Assembly: GCA_002049945.1 (NCBI GenBank)
Contig: MVCT01000106.1
Location: 1 to 5,070 of the forward strand
Reading direction: 5' to 3'
DNA from: Candidatus Cloacimonas sp. 4484_140
Lineage (GTDB): Bacteria; Cloacimonadota; Cloacimonadia; JGIOTU-2
DNA length: 5,070 nucleotides
The position numbers and the translations under genes were made by a program. The notes beneath the pieces are model-generated. The model was given only the letters and a program-made list of their open reading frames with translations, searched no databases and was not told the DNA's origin. Shown one piece after another: positions 5,050-5,070 of this stretch (position 1 is its first letter; every line of letters begins with the position of its first letter).

Positions 5050-5070
5050 CGCGGAGCGCCGAGCACCCAG

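Larger units (their letters stand above)
1..5070 (-). mobile_element. Integron gene-cassette array (internal segment, no integrase in window)
   Basis: All genes run on the minus strand, one per unit, and each unit is followed by an attC-like imperfect palindrome. In three complete units the first 6-8 bases are the exact reverse complement of the R'' box at the unit's own 3' end: TTAGAGGG with CCCTCTAAC, TTGGCC with GGCCAAC, and TTATATGG with CCATATAAC. This complementarity is a known property of integron cassettes, because both sequences belong to one attC in the circular form, and it would not arise three times by chance in the right places. Base composition changes sharply between units, as expected for separately acquired cassettes. 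No tyrosine integrase, attI site or Pc promoter is visible, so this is an internal part of an array. Array order runs from 5070 toward 1. Confidence 0.9.

Noticed and set aside
1..5070. CRISPR array, tRNA or rRNA genes
   Set aside because: No regularly spaced short repeats, and no cloverleaf or rRNA-like sequence, were found on either strand.

Overview
The window is best read as part of an integron gene-cassette array, on the minus strand throughout (array order runs from position 5070 down to 1). No integrase gene, attI site or Pc promoter lies inside the window. The key evidence is a pairing rule. In an integron cassette, the first bases (TT plus a few purine-rich bases) are complementary to the R'' box of the attC site at the cassette's own 3' end. 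Three consecutive units obey this exactly: TTAGAGGG at 4971-4964 with CCCTCTAAC at 2804-2796; TTGGCC at 2649-2644 with GGCCAAC at 1676-1670; and TTATATGG at 1599-1592 with CCATATAAC at 550-542. Each R'' box is followed by an imperfect palindrome with extrahelical bases, as expected of attC.

Layout in array order. (1) The 3' end (attC) of a preceding cassette at 5049-4966. (2) Cassette A, 4971-2680: a complete 683-residue UvrD/Rep-type superfamily 1 helicase with a long-loop attC. (3) A 29-base GC-rich hairpin. (4) Cassette B, 2649 to about 1630: a 321-residue protein with a C-terminal Mrr-like PD-(D/E)XK nuclease domain. (5) A 30-base hairpin nearly identical to the first but with its loop in the opposite orientation. 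(6) Cassette C, 1599-426: a very A+T-rich gene for a 336-residue protein with a HEPN ribonuclease motif (RNSLIH). (7) A gene-less mini-cassette of about 114 bases, 418-305, whose attC is the same 74-base sequence as the attC at the right edge. (8) Cassette D, from 304 off the left edge, with the first 89 codons of an unrecognised gene.

The three complete genes all encode proteins expected to act on nucleic acids (helicase, DNA endonuclease, HEPN RNase). This suggests a stretch of the array rich in defence-type functions, in line with phage-defence genes known from integron cassettes. The genes sit in separately bounded cassettes and differ strongly in base composition, so they were probably collected independently. 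They need not form one system, although they would be co-transcribed from an upstream cassette promoter. The host cannot be named from this window; a bacterium with a chromosomal or environmental integron is likely.

The most unusual part is at the junctions. Canonical G|TT crossover points are visible at the ends of cassettes A and C, but they do not abut the next cassette. Short GC-rich palindromic inserts ending in GCGA lie in between, so the next cassette starts at an A|TT junction. All four junctions in the window share the GCGA|TT form.
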